The notes beneath the pieces were generated by a model, which worked only from the letters and a program-made list of their open reading frames with translations, had not been told where the DNA came from and searched no databases. A program made the translations under genes and the position numbers. This document shows, piece by piece, positions 55,081-64,000 of a DNA stretch of 64,000 bases; the first letter of the stretch is position 1; every line of letters starts with the position of its first letter. Location of the stretch: the NCBI GenBank assembly GCA_964030475.1, contig CAXIPT010000003.1, positions 12,234,519 through 12,298,518 on the forward strand, written 5' to 3'. Origin of the DNA: Tethya wilhelma. Taxonomy: Eukaryota; Porifera; Demospongiae; Tethyida; Tethyidae.

Positions 55081-56400
55081 ATGGCTACACCAAATCAAAA
55101 GGGAGGATTTAACTGCGAGTTTGTTCAAAAACCACAAGAAGCTTTCCAGTCAGAGTGTCCTGTGTGTCTACAAATCCTTAGAGAGCCCTTCCAAGCTCCT
55201 TGCTGTGGAAACAGCTTCTGTAGAGTTTGTGTTGAGAGAATCAAAACTGCCAACAAGCCTTGTCCAACATGTAATGAAGAAGACTTTGTTATTTTCCACA
55301 ACAAAGGACTTCAACGCTCTCTCTATGGGCTCCATGTCTACTGCTCACACAAACAGAAAGGTTGTGAGTGGAAGGGGGAGCTAGGCCAGCTTGACAATCA
55401 CCTCAATTTGTCTCCACAACCTGACAAACAGCTAGAGGGGTGTGACTACAGTGAGATTGAGTGCATCTACTGCTCTGAGTTGATCAAACGTTCCAACATT
55501 GCTGCCCATCAAAGCGAACACTGTCCTAAACGTCCATTCAGCTGTGAGTATTGCCATGACTATGAGTCTCAGTATGATGATGTCATCAACAATCACTGGC
55601 CTGTGTGTGGCTACCATCCAGTAGAATGTCCCAATGAGTGTGGTACATTCTCTCAACGTCAGGATCTTGAGAACCATGTCACTAAGGACTGTCCCGAGAC
55701 AGTTACTGACTGTGACTTCCACCATGTTGGATGTGATGTGAAGCTACCTCGTAAAGATATGCCAGCCCATCTCAAAGAGAACTTGGTCACCCACATGTCT
55801 CTACAAGCAGCCAGCTACTCCAAACTACTGGCTAGTCACAAGGAGCTTGAATTAGAAGTGGCAACACTTAAAACTGAAAATGAAGCTCTCAAACATCAAC
55901 TCTCTACTCTTCAAGTGAGCACTGGAGCTGCCAGTCCTCCTCTGAACACAGCCATACCAGTCCTGGGGTATGTTGAATTCACTATGGAGAACTTTGAACA
56001 ACACAAGAGAGATGATGACATCTGGTACTCCCCTCCTTTCTACACCCACCAGGGAGGCTACAAGTTCTGTCTCAGAGTTCGTACTAATGGAGAAGGTAGT
56101 GGCGAAGGAACACACATCTCTGTGTATACCAGTCTAATGAAGGGAGAGTTTGACGATCACCTCAAGTGGCCATTCCATGGTGACATCACAGTCCAACTAG
56201 TGAACCAGACAGGACATCATACAGGGACAATCAACTACACTGAAAAAACACCTGATACCTGTACTGGAAGAGTGACACAAGGAGACAAGAATATAAGTTG
56301 GGGCTACCATCAGTTTCTCTCTCATGATGAACTAGAACCAGAGTATCTTAAAAATGATTGTCTTCATTTTCAAGTTACCAAGATTAAACTAAACAACTAA
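55081..56400 (+). CDS. TRAF-like protein, long form, 439 aa
   Basis: Intronless. Same plan as the copy at 50672: a RING-like domain (CPVCLQILREPFQAPCCGNS...CPTC), a full set of TRAF fingers (CDYSEIECIYCSELIKRS; FSCEYCHDYESQ; VECPNECGTFSQ; CDFHHVGCDVKLPRKD), a short coiled coil (LEVATLKTENEALKHQL) and a MATH domain ending VTKIKLNN. It differs from the first copy by many substitutions spread along the gene, mostly in the MATH domain (DDDIWYSPPF; GEGSGEGTHISVYTSLMKGE). The start ATG follows GTTCTGAAAA, as in the other copies. Confidence 0.92.
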   Translation: MATPNQKGGFNCEFVQKPQEAFQSECPVCLQILREPFQAPCCGNSFCRVCVERIKTANKPCPTCNEEDFVIFHNKGLQRSLYGLHVYCSHKQKGCEWKGELGQLDNHLNLSPQPDKQLEGCDYSEIECIYCSELIKRSNIAAHQSEHCPKRPFSCEYCHDYESQYDDVINNHWPVCGYHPVECPNECGTFSQRQDLENHVTKDCPETVTDCDFHHVGCDVKLPRKDMPAHLKENLVTHMSLQAASYSKLLASHKELELEVATLKTENEALKHQLSTLQVSTGAASPPLNTAIPVLGYVEFTMENFEQHKRDDDIWYSPPFYTHQGGYKFCLRVRTNGEGSGEGTHISVYTSLMKGEFDDHLKWPFHGDITVQLVNQTGHHTGTINYTEKTPDTCTGRVTQGDKNISWGYHQFLSHDELEPEYLKNDCLHFQVTKIKLNN

Positions 56401-56637
56401 AATTCTAACATTAAAATATTTTTGTGTTATAAACCAAGTTCAGTTTAACTTGTGTGATAATATTATAATTATTTGTATCAAAGTGTGTAATCAGTCAACA
56501 AGTTTTGAATGAATACGTAGGCTTCCTGTTGTAGCTCTATATCATAGAGTGTTACTGCACACTACCTCAGGGCATTGTGGGCAGTTTGGTTTTAACAGTT
56601 TGTACAGTATTTTTATAAAAATCCTTGTTGTCAAGGC
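56401..56637. other. Intergenic (within laminin intron)
   Basis: AT-rich 3' flank of the TRAF gene. Nothing further recognised. Confidence 0.5.
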
Positions 56638-57167
56638 AGACTCTCCATTCATGGACACTCCCAACAGCGGACATATACCTTATAGCGGACAGAGTCCTGT
56701 GTCCCAACTGCTTTTTCTATATAGCGGCCACCTCTTATTTCCGGACAATGGACACTGCAGCTCGTCCCAAGCAGTCTATTGCCATATAAATCCTAGCCTG
56801 AATAGCGGACAGTAGGTGTGGCTTTGGTAAGGGTCACTCTTTTAATTTGCTAGAGTCATTGAGAACGTGGACCTTGGTCAGGGAGACTAACTGCGCTGCC
56901 ACTGCAGCAAGCCAAGGCAACTACTCTTGCCGCTAAGCTCTTATCTGGACCAAAAAGCATGTTATACATGAAGTCTAGCCAAAGTTCAGTTCATCCAACA
57001 AAAAATGTTTTTTTTATAAGTTCATGATGCTGTTTTCATAGTAGAAAATTAAAAATAGTACGTAAACACAAAGTAGAGGTGGTACAGCAATAACACTCCA
57101 ATAAAGGACATACTCTGAATAACGGACACCGGGCTGTGTCCCAAAGTGTCTGCAATTCGGAGAGTCT
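56638..57167. mobile_element. Non-autonomous element with AGACTCTCC terminal inverted repeats
   Basis: Starts AGACTCTCCATTCATGGACA and ends with the inverse (GTGTCTGCAATTCGGAGAGTCT). Inside, AGCGGACA/CGGACAC motifs recur several times near both ends, like sub-terminal repeats. The 530-bp interior does not encode a protein. Confidence 0.65.
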
Positions 57168-57229
57168 ACTGTAGTATATAGTATTGATTTTTGCCTGGTC
57201 CCTTTGCCACAACCATTATCATAAAAGAA

Positions 57230-57320
57230 AATTATATATTAAAATAATAATAATAATAAAATTTTAAAAAATGAAATTAAAAAATAAATAAATAAAATAA
57301 TTATAAAAAAAAAAAAACTT
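57230..57320. repeat. AT-rich low-complexity tract
   Basis: AATAAT, AAATAAAT and poly-A runs between the preceding element and a TRAF relic. Confidence 0.85.
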
Positions 57321-57354
57321 CTTTATTCTAAACTTTTACAAAGTGTAACTTAGT

Positions 57355-57680
57355 TCATCTCTGGAATGTCAAGGTCTACAGAACCATGTCACTAAGACAG
57401 TCGTAGACCAGAAACTGGGAAGGGACCAACATAAAGTTATAATTCCATAAAATGACAATACACTACCCATGCGGTTTAATTTTTAAACTTGTGGTACCAC
57501 AGGTTTAAAAATTAAACCGCACGGGGTAGGCCCGGTTACGAGGCTACACCAGGGGTACAAGCCAATAGACAGGAGTCCGGACAAAGAATACTGGACGTGG
57601 CCATCCAAAGTTTATGCAAATCAGCAAACTATAACCAACGTATCTGAGAAATTACACAATCTGTTTTGGAATTATCAAAT
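57355..57680 (+). pseudogene. TRAF MATH-domain relic split by a palindromic insert
   Basis: TGGAATGTCAAGGTCTACAGAACCATGTCACTAA echoes the DLENHV finger. GACCAGAAACTGGGAAGGGA and AGAATACTGGACGTGG...ATGCAAATCAGCAAA match the MATH C-terminus of the short-form gene at 58716. A near-perfect palindrome (57471-57520, arms GCGGTTTAATTTTTAAAC) sits between the two halves. Frames are broken. Confidence 0.75.
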
Positions 57681-58228
57681 AAAAGTTTGACGTGTAGAGC
57701 TTTATAGAAGGAAGTGGACAGTGAACAGCATAATAATTAATGCTGGAACACTAATATTATAGCTGAAATAGGTGTAATGTAGTCATATGTACAATTTGTG
57801 GTGTATAATATTAGTACCAAAATGCTGAATGGTTATACTTATTACAGCAAAGAATAGTTTGATTAAGCCATAAATCTATAGGTTAGTGCAATCATTTCCA
57901 CTTCATGGGATTGAAAACATATTCAATTTATGTTATGAAAGGTATATAGCCTATAGTTCAACAGATGTACCTTTGAATTCACTCTGATGATCACAGCACA
58001 TGCTATATTTGCAATGGAGCCTACAGTCAATGACACGCAGTTTCCTAGCCCAGTTCTATTTTCTTACAAGTACAGAAATGTAATGCAAACATACGAATGG
58101 CCAAATCGTAAAAAGTGAGCAAACAAGATAGGAATGGTTGTTAGATTGAGCGAGTTCATTTCACTGTGTCACCTTATGTTCATATCCCTACTGACATTGT
58201 GTAGACACAAGAATGAACTCACTCAATC

Positions 58229-58370
58229 AAACATGGGTTTCAAGTCTACTGCTCACACAAACAGGAAGGTTGTGAGTTGAAGGGGAAGCTAGGCCAGCTT
58301 GACAATCACCTCAAGGAATGTACTCCAACAATTGCCTGTGACTTCCACAATGTTGGATGTGATGTGAGGT
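58229..58370 (+). pseudogene. Short TRAF zinc-finger relic
   Basis: Encodes GFQVYCSHKQEGCELKGKLGQLDNHLKECTPTIACDFHNVGCDV in one frame. This matches the fingers of the short-form TRAF genes and then stops at unrelated sequence. RING, coiled coil and MATH are absent. Confidence 0.8.
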
Positions 58371-58595
58371 GTTCTTGTATACTGGCAACGAGTTATACTT
58401 GTGTGTTACTGTAATCATTTGAAACTTTTATTTGGTCCATATCGAAGAACATTATACAGACCAAAACTGACCAATCTGCTTTAGAAGTGTATTATTAATC
58501 CTAAAAGGGATTGGTCTGGGAACAGGGCATTGTTACATAAGAATAGGTCTAATTAAATATTTGGGTGTTTAGCATAATATTATAATTATATTGAG

Positions 58596-58632
58596 TGGCT
58601 TGCTAGAGATGATAATCATCTCTAGCAAGCCA
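58596..58632. promoter_or_regulatory. Perfect 37-bp palindrome upstream of a TRAF-like gene
   Basis: TGGCTTGCTAGAGATGAT and its exact inverse around a single central A, about 85 bp before the ATG at 58716. The GGCTTGCTA half also occurs unpaired upstream of other TRAF copies (60529, 54783), so the palindrome extends a conserved upstream motif. Confidence 0.7.
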
Positions 58633-58715
58633 TATACTAGCTGTTGTGATAAGTTCCATAAATAGTATGTACTGATTATTTTTAGAGACCTACATGCACA
58701 TGTTTCAAGTTGAAA

Positions 58716-59870
58716 ATGGCTACTAGTGGTAAGTCAGAGAAAGGTGGATTTGACTGTGATTTTGTTCAAAAACCACCAGAAGCCTTCCAGTCAGAGTGTC
58801 CTCTGTGTCTACAGATCCTCAGAGAGCCTCACCAAGCTCCTTGCTGTGGAAACAGCTTCTGTAGAGTTTGTGTTGAGAGAATCAAAATTAACCACCATGG
58901 CAATAAGCCTTGTCCAACATGTAAAGACGAGAACTTCACTACATTCCATAACAAAGGACTTCAACGCTCTCTCTATGGGTTTCAAGTCTACTGCTCACAC
59001 AAACAGGAAGGTTGTGAGTGGAAGGGGGAGCTAGGCCAGCTTGACAATCACCTTAGGGTATGTTCTGAATACAGTCCTTGTGACTTCCACCATGTTGGAT
59101 GTGATGTGAAGCTACCTCGTAAAGACATGCCAGCCCATCTCAAAGAGAACTTGGTCACCCACATGTCTCTACAAGCAGCCAGCTACTATAAACTACTAGC
59201 TAGTCACAAGGAGCTTCAAGCCAGTCATGCCAGTCTTCAAGCTAGACAAAAAGAGATGCAAGCCCGCCACACCACTCTTCAAACTAGTCACAATGAGCTT
59301 CAAGAAAAAGTAAAAATGTTGGAAAATGAAAATGAAGCAATCAAACTTCAACTTGAGACAAATCTGGAACCACAACAGGCCGCTATACCCATAACACCAA
59401 TAAGACTGGATCAACTTTATGTCCTTCGTAACCACGAGGTAGTCATGAACGGTTTTACAGAGTTGAAGAGTGAAGACGATGAATGGCACTCCCCTCCTTT
59501 CTACTCCCACCAGGGAGGCTACAAGTTCTGCCTCGAAGTTCACCCCAATGGAAATGGCCCTGGCCATGGAACCCATCTTTCCGTGTTTACCGTTTTAATG
59601 AAAGGAGAAAATGACAACCGTCTTCAGTTTCCATTTCGTGGGAAAATAGTCGTAGAGATGGTGGACCAGAAACTGGGAAGAGACCATCATAAAGCTATAA
59701 TTCCATACAATGATGACACACCTTGGGTACAGGCTGATAGAGTGAGAGCCGGGACAAGAAATACTGGACGTGGTCATCCCAAGTTTATGCAAATCAGCAA
59801 ATTACAACCAAAGTATCTGAGAAATGACACAATCTGTTTTAGAATCGTCAAATTTAAGTTTGATGTGTAG
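58716..59870 (+). CDS. TRAF-like protein, short form (fewer zinc fingers), 384 aa
   Basis: Intronless. The ATG at 58716 follows AGTTGAAA. The RING-like domain (CPLCLQILREPHQAPCCGNS...CPTC) contains a small insertion (INHHGNKPCPTC). After YCSHKQEGCEWKG the protein jumps to SPCDFHHVGCDVKLPRKDMPAH, lacking about 100 residues of fingers found in the long forms. A longer coiled coil with repeated LQAS/LQAR units follows (KELQASHASLQARQKEMQ). The MATH domain (VVMNGFTELKSEDDEWHSPPF) ends IVKFKFDV. Adaptor or E3-ligase function is inferred from the family. Confidence 0.92.
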   Translation: MATSGKSEKGGFDCDFVQKPPEAFQSECPLCLQILREPHQAPCCGNSFCRVCVERIKINHHGNKPCPTCKDENFTTFHNKGLQRSLYGFQVYCSHKQEGCEWKGELGQLDNHLRVCSEYSPCDFHHVGCDVKLPRKDMPAHLKENLVTHMSLQAASYYKLLASHKELQASHASLQARQKEMQARHTTLQTSHNELQEKVKMLENENEAIKLQLETNLEPQQAAIPITPIRLDQLYVLRNHEVVMNGFTELKSEDDEWHSPPFYSHQGGYKFCLEVHPNGNGPGHGTHLSVFTVLMKGENDNRLQFPFRGKIVVEMVDQKLGRDHHKAIIPYNDDTPWVQADRVRAGTRNTGRGHPKFMQISKLQPKYLRNDTICFRIVKFKFDV

Positions 59871-60092
59871 AGTGTGTGTGATACTGTAATGTAGAGGAAG
59901 AGTCAGTAAACAGCGTAAGAATTCTGGAACATTAATACTATAGCAGAAATAGGTGTCGTTATATGTACAATTTGTGGTTGTTTATTAGTAGAAAAATGTT
60001 GAATGGTTTACTGTATTAGCATTGCAGGGCCAGTTCGACAGATGAGTGATACTCTTCAGCAGAGCTCACCTTCACTCTGATGATCACAACAC

Positions 60093-60446
60093 CATAGTTG
60101 CCAACCTCCAACTAAAAAAAAGCGGGATATTAAAACCGCGTTAGCGAAAATTTAAAGCCATGCCCCATTTACGTGAGGGCACACCCTTTTAATTGCAATA
60201 GTACAAAGTGTAAAAAGCTTCTAGCGAAGCACCGCACAACTCAGCGCTACAGAAAGCTCAAAGTTTTGCTTATAGTCATCATTTAGGCCATAATAGAGTT
60301 GAAAGAAGTAACTTTTACGCCAAAAACTTGAATTTTTCAGGAAAAAGTCAGACACTTCTCAGTATTCCGGGACATTTGCACTGTTTCAGTCCAACCGGGA
60401 CACCACCGGGACATAGGTCAAATTTCCGGGACACTTGGCAACCATG
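60093..60446. mobile_element. MITE with 6-bp target-site duplication
   Basis: The left end CATAGTTGCCAACC and right end (CTTGGCAACCATG) are inverted. Directly flanking CAACAC at 60087-60092 and 60447-60452 is a clean target duplication. The interior has repeated CCGGGACA motifs near the right end. It lies between two TRAF genes. Confidence 0.82.
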
Positions 60447-60525
60447 CAACACATGTATACAAGGGAGGCTAGCCTGAGTCATGCAGTTCTTATAATATTA
60501 TAGCACAGCTCTGTTTTTTTTATAT

Positions 60526-60599
60526 GGCTTGCTATAATATTTATGATTATGATTCCATAAATGGTATGTACTATTTTGGACCTCCCCATTGCTTTGAAA
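60526..60599 (+). promoter_or_regulatory. Conserved upstream module of TRAF-like genes
   Basis: GGCTTGCTATA, then TTCCATAAATGGTATGTACT and TTTTGGACC lead up to GCTTTGAAAATGGCTAC. The same blocks in the same order precede the copies at 58716 and 62017 and the relic at 54835, with variable spacing. This suggests that the 5' flank was duplicated with the gene and has been kept. Core promoter identity is inference. Confidence 0.6.
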
Positions 60600-61706
60600 A
60601 TGGCTACTATCAGTGTAAACTCAGAGAAAGGTGGATTTGACTGTGATTTCGTTCAAAAACCACCAGAACTCATTCAGTCAGAGTGTCCTGTGTGTCTACA
60701 AATCCTTCGAGAGCCTCACCAAGCTCCTTGCTGTGGAAACAGCTTCTGTAGAGTTTGTGTTGAGAGAATACAAACTGACAACAAGCCTTGTCCAACATGT
60801 AAAGAAAGGAATTTGATCACTTTCCACAACAAAGGACTTCAACGCTCTCTCTATGGGCTCCATGTCTACTGCTCACACAAACAGGAAGGTTGTGAGTGGA
60901 AGGGGGAGCTAGGCCAGCTTGACAATCACCTCAAGGAATGCACTCCAGTTATTGCCTGTGACTTCCACCATGTTGGATGTGATGTGAAGCTACCTCGTAA
61001 AGATATGCCAGCCCACCTCAAAGAGAATTTGGTTACCCACGTGTCTCTACAAGCAGCCAGCTACGAACAGCTTCAGGAGAAAGTGAAAAGTCTGGAAAAT
61101 GAAAACGAAGCAATCAAACTTCAACTTAGGACAACTCTGGAAGAGGCTCAACAAGCTACTCTGAGGATACAGAATCTAGAGAGCCAGAGACAGATGGCTA
61201 TTCCACCACCACAGGCAATGTTAGGAGGAGTTCAAATTACTGCTAGTCCATCTTCCGTCCTCTGTAACTATGAGTTTGTTGTGAAAGGTTTTGCAGAGCT
61301 GAAGGCCGACAATGATATCTGGCGCTCTCCTCCCTTTTACTCTTACAAGGAAGGCTACAAGTTTTGCCTCTCAGTTCATGCTAATGGGAATGGCAGAGCT
61401 AAAGGCACTCATGTCTCTGTGTTTACTGCTCTAATGAAGGGAGAGTTTGATGGGAAACTCAAGTGGCCATTTCGTGGGAAAATTGTTGTTCAGCTGGTAG
61501 ATCAGATGGTGGGGGTGGACAACATTACAGTGACCATTGGATACGATCATGAAACACCTGACAGGCAGGCTGGTAGAGTGACATTTGGAGAAAGGAGCCA
61601 AGAGGTTCGGGGATATGTAACATTCCTCCAACACAACAGATTACACCCAAAATATCTGAAAAATGACACACTTCGTTTTAGAATAATCAGATTTAAGTTT
61701 GAGTAA
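60600..61706 (+). CDS. TRAF-like protein, short form, 368 aa
   Basis: Intronless. ATG 60600 was chosen by alignment with the other copies (MATISVNSEKGGFDCDF); the frame is open 39 bases further upstream to another ATG. RING-like domain (CPVCLQILREPHQAPCCGNS...CPTC), one YCSHKQEGCEWKG finger, directly the CDFHHVGCDVKLPRKD finger, coiled coil (LQEKVKSLENENEAIKLQL; LEEAQQATLRIQNLESQ), then MATH (FVVKGFAELKADNDIWRSPPF...LKWPFRGKIVVQLVDQ) ending IRFKFE. Closest in plan to the copy at 62017. Confidence 0.92.
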   Translation: MATISVNSEKGGFDCDFVQKPPELIQSECPVCLQILREPHQAPCCGNSFCRVCVERIQTDNKPCPTCKERNLITFHNKGLQRSLYGLHVYCSHKQEGCEWKGELGQLDNHLKECTPVIACDFHHVGCDVKLPRKDMPAHLKENLVTHVSLQAASYEQLQEKVKSLENENEAIKLQLRTTLEEAQQATLRIQNLESQRQMAIPPPQAMLGGVQITASPSSVLCNYEFVVKGFAELKADNDIWRSPPFYSYKEGYKFCLSVHANGNGRAKGTHVSVFTALMKGEFDGKLKWPFRGKIVVQLVDQMVGVDNITVTIGYDHETPDRQAGRVTFGERSQEVRGYVTFLQHNRLHPKYLKNDTLRFRIIRFKFE

Positions 61707-62016
61707 AAGCTATTTATCAAAAATTGTCGGCGAAAATTTTTTTTATAGGTATAAATAATTATAGGTACTACCCCATTTTAATAGGTATATCTAATAGTTT
61801 TTCTTGTTCATGTTAAACGTGCCTAATTGGTCATGAAGTCACTGTATGGCAATTGCAAGGTGTCAATACTGTCGGAGTGCAGGAAATCAGCTATCTCAAA
61901 GATGCATGACTTCTTGCATAATATGGCTTGTAAGCATGTCAGGTACTAGTGTGATTCCATAAATGGTCATGGTATTGAGACCTTTAATATACCCTGACCT
62001 CAGTTCTTAATTGAAA

Positions 62017-63168
62017 ATGGCTACTGTCAGTGTGAAGTCAGAGAAAGGTGGATTTGACTGTGAGTTTGTTCAGAAACCACCAGAAGCTATCCAGTCAGAG
62101 TGTCCTCTGTGTCTACAGATCCTTAGAGAGCCTCACCAAGCTCCTTGCTGTGGAAACAGCTTCTGTAGAGTTTGTATTGAGAGAGTCAAAACTGACAAGA
62201 GGCCATGTCCAACATGTAATGAAAAAACATTTGATACTTTTGTTGACAAGAGACTTCAACGCTCTCTCTATGGGTTTCAAGTCTACTGCTCATACAAACA
62301 GGAAGGTTGTGAGTGGAAGGGGGAGCTAGGCCAGCTTGACAATCATCTAAAAGAGTGCCCAAAATATAGTCCAACTATTGCCTGTGACTTCCACCATGTT
62401 GGATGTGATGTGAAGCTACCTCGTAAAGATATGCCAGCCCATCTCAAAGAGAACTTGGTCACCCACATGTCTCTACAAGCAGCCAGCTACTCCAGACTAC
62501 TAGCTAGTCACAAAGAACTCAAAGAAAAAGTGAAAATTCTTGAAAATGAAAATGAAGCAATCAAACTTCAACTCAGGACAACTCTAGAAGAGGCTCACCA
62601 AGCTACTCTGAGGATACAGAACCTGGAGAGCCAGAGGCAGGTGGCCATCCCACCACCACAGCCTGTGAGCACACCACCACAGGCAGTGTCAGGAGGAGCC
62701 CAAGTCACTGCAGGTCCATCTTCCCTCCTCTGTAACTACGATCTGATAATGAAGGGGTTTGCAGAGCTGAAGGCCGACAATGACATTTGGTACTCCTCTC
62801 CCTTCTACTCTCACAAGGGAGGCTACAAGTTTTGCCTCAGGGTGTACGCCAATGGGGAGAGCGTTGCCAAGGGAACCCACGTCTCTGTCTTTGCTCACAT
62901 CATGAAGGGAGAGTTTGACGGGAAACTCAAGTGGCCGTTTCGTGGGAAGATAGTCGTCCAGCTGTTGGACCAGAAGACAGGAAAGAACCATCTTACGGGG
63001 ACCATACCATACGATGCCAGCACCCCCAACAGCCATGCCTCCAGAGTGACGACGGGACAGATGAACGGCCCATGGGGACTGAAGCAGTTCATTGCACACA
63101 CCCAGCTAGCACCCAACTACCTCAAGAACGACACCCTTTGCTTTAAAGTTGTCAAGTTTAAGTTTTGA
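62017..63168 (+). CDS. TRAF-like protein, short form, 383 aa
   Basis: Intronless. Starts MATVSVKSEKGGFDCEF at 62017 after TTGAAA. RING-like domain (CPLCLQILREPHQAPCCGNS...CPTC), finger YCSYKQEGCEWKG, then CDFHHVGCDVKLPRKD, coiled coil (LKEKVKILENENEAIKLQL; LEEAHQATLRIQNLESQ), a Pro/Gln linker (PPPQPVSTPPQAVSGG) longer than in its neighbour, and MATH (LIMKGFAELKADNDIWYSSPF) ending VVKFKF. In the first finger the His of CSHKQ is Tyr here, which may weaken zinc binding. Confidence 0.92.
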   Translation: MATVSVKSEKGGFDCEFVQKPPEAIQSECPLCLQILREPHQAPCCGNSFCRVCIERVKTDKRPCPTCNEKTFDTFVDKRLQRSLYGFQVYCSYKQEGCEWKGELGQLDNHLKECPKYSPTIACDFHHVGCDVKLPRKDMPAHLKENLVTHMSLQAASYSRLLASHKELKEKVKILENENEAIKLQLRTTLEEAHQATLRIQNLESQRQVAIPPPQPVSTPPQAVSGGAQVTAGPSSLLCNYDLIMKGFAELKADNDIWYSSPFYSHKGGYKFCLRVYANGESVAKGTHVSVFAHIMKGEFDGKLKWPFRGKIVVQLLDQKTGKNHLTGTIPYDASTPNSHASRVTTGQMNGPWGLKQFIAHTQLAPNYLKNDTLCFKVVKFKF

Positions 63169-63322
63169 AAGTTAATTTGTGCGAATTTTGCGAGAGAATA
63201 GCATTTGAAATACTTGTGTATGAGTATAAATACAGGTAAAGTTTATGTCAATAAATCAATCATGTTTGCGTGCCTGATTGATATTTTATAACATGTTATG
63301 ATTACATCAACAAACAGCCTAC

Positions 63323-63970
63323 CTGGGGGGTCTCCACCACCAGTCTCATCATCCTGATATCGGCCAGGGCCTGTCGTATCCGACCCTTCCTGGCTCTGTT
63401 TGGGTAGCGTGTGTAGTAGAACCTTATCAGAGGCTCCCCGAGTACAAAGGTCACCTGGTTGGCAAGATAAGATCACATGAAATTACATACCGTTAATCGT
63501 GAAAATTTCATAGTTGATAAATTTTTGTAGTCGCTGCCGAGTACGAAAATTAACGCACAAAAAATTGCAAAATAGTGGGAGGGGCTGCGTAATGCGGTGA
63601 TGCTACGAAAATTACTTGACACGAAAATTTAACGTGCAGAAAATTTTTAACACAAAATTTCACGATTTACGGCAAATGTATGTACAATAGTGTAAAACAG
63701 TCTATGCATGGTCTGTTACCTCTACATTCTGTGGGTCCCTCGTGGGTGTGGCCAGTGGGAAGATCAAAGTGAACTGCTGCAGGGGGGTGTTACTGCTAAT
63801 GACCTCCAGCTGAGCAGTGGCGTTGGCACCTCCAGGTGGGGCATTGGGGAGACTGTAGTTGATGGAGAGACGCTGACCGTAGGATGTCCTCTTGTCCCCA
63901 AGGTACTCCGGGGGGAAGGAGAGGATGAGACGAGGGGATGAGGACAATGGGACCACATCTAGGTAACCAC
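63323..63970 (-). CDS. Laminin gamma-like chain, laminin IV type A exons (5' continuation outside window)
   Basis: Two exons. Exon 63970-63720 reads GYLDVVPLSSSPRLILSFPPEYLGDKRTSYGQRLSINYSL..., the core of a laminin B (IV type A) domain (YLGD..LSYGQ.L.F motif). Exon 63454-63323 reads VTFVLGEPLIRFYYTRYPNRARKGRIRQALADIRMMRLVVETPQ. The donor at 63322 joins in frame to the acceptor before 50534 (GSGDNSSSQTLRLHSISLDFA), which completes the domain and enters the LE repeats. The intervening 12.8-kb intron contains the TRAF array. The remainder of the chain lies beyond 64000. Confidence 0.82.
63488..63674. repeat. MITE-like palindromic element, family 2-related
   Basis: Ends TACCGTTAATCGTGAAAATT and AAATTTCACGATTTACGGCA, with further inverted CGAAAATTA blocks inside. 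Resembles 3916-4040 at the TACCGT..GAAAATTT ends. In a laminin intron. Confidence 0.65.
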
Positions 63971-64000
63971 TGTGTGTGTGTGTGTGTGTGTGTAAATTGA

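Overview
The window is nuclear DNA from a non-bilaterian animal, most likely a demosponge. The evidence is spliced genes with short GT-AG introns, animal proteins (laminin, TRAF, FN3, Mediator, cadherin), DD3-3-type proteins, dense CA/GA microsatellites and many small palindromic transposons. The species call is inference. Two N positions (14085, 37867) and two perfectly identical tandem segments show that it is a draft assembly.

Layout. (1) 1-6510, minus strand: three tandem genes, each with an N-terminal membrane anchor and FN3 domains. The two complete ones end in a PARP-type ADP-ribosyltransferase domain. The middle gene (848-3804) is intact, the upstream one (4771-6510) has an in-frame stop, and the third runs off the left edge. 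(2) 6889-8617: an unrecognised 213-aa gene head-to-head with a 90-aa RIIa-domain protein. (3) 9273-21461: two divergent DD3-3-like genes, one membrane-anchored and one secreted. (4) 22204-26018: ALG12 (N-glycan assembly) head-to-head with MED20 (Mediator). (5) 27572-38124: HAL and UROC1, the first two enzymes of histidine breakdown, head-to-head. The 5' part of UROC1 is duplicated. (6) 38320-42719: two secreted DUF2961/GH172-type genes, one broken, and a single-exon NME7. (7) 43204-46770: TMEM243 head-to-head with SUCLG2. (8) 47014-64000: a laminin gamma-like gene on the minus strand. One of its introns, about 12.8 kb long, holds an array of intronless TRAF-like genes on the plus strand: five intact copies, several relics, and the 3' end of a cadherin-like gene.

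Outside the laminin intron, the genes from 6889 onward alternate strictly between divergent pairs with short shared 5' regions (53-433 bp between start codons) and convergent 3' ends. The plausible immune-type loci are the FN3-PARP array and the nested TRAF array. Both are tandem, rapidly duplicating families with relics. The least familiar architecture is the membrane-anchored FN3/Cys-rich/PARP protein.
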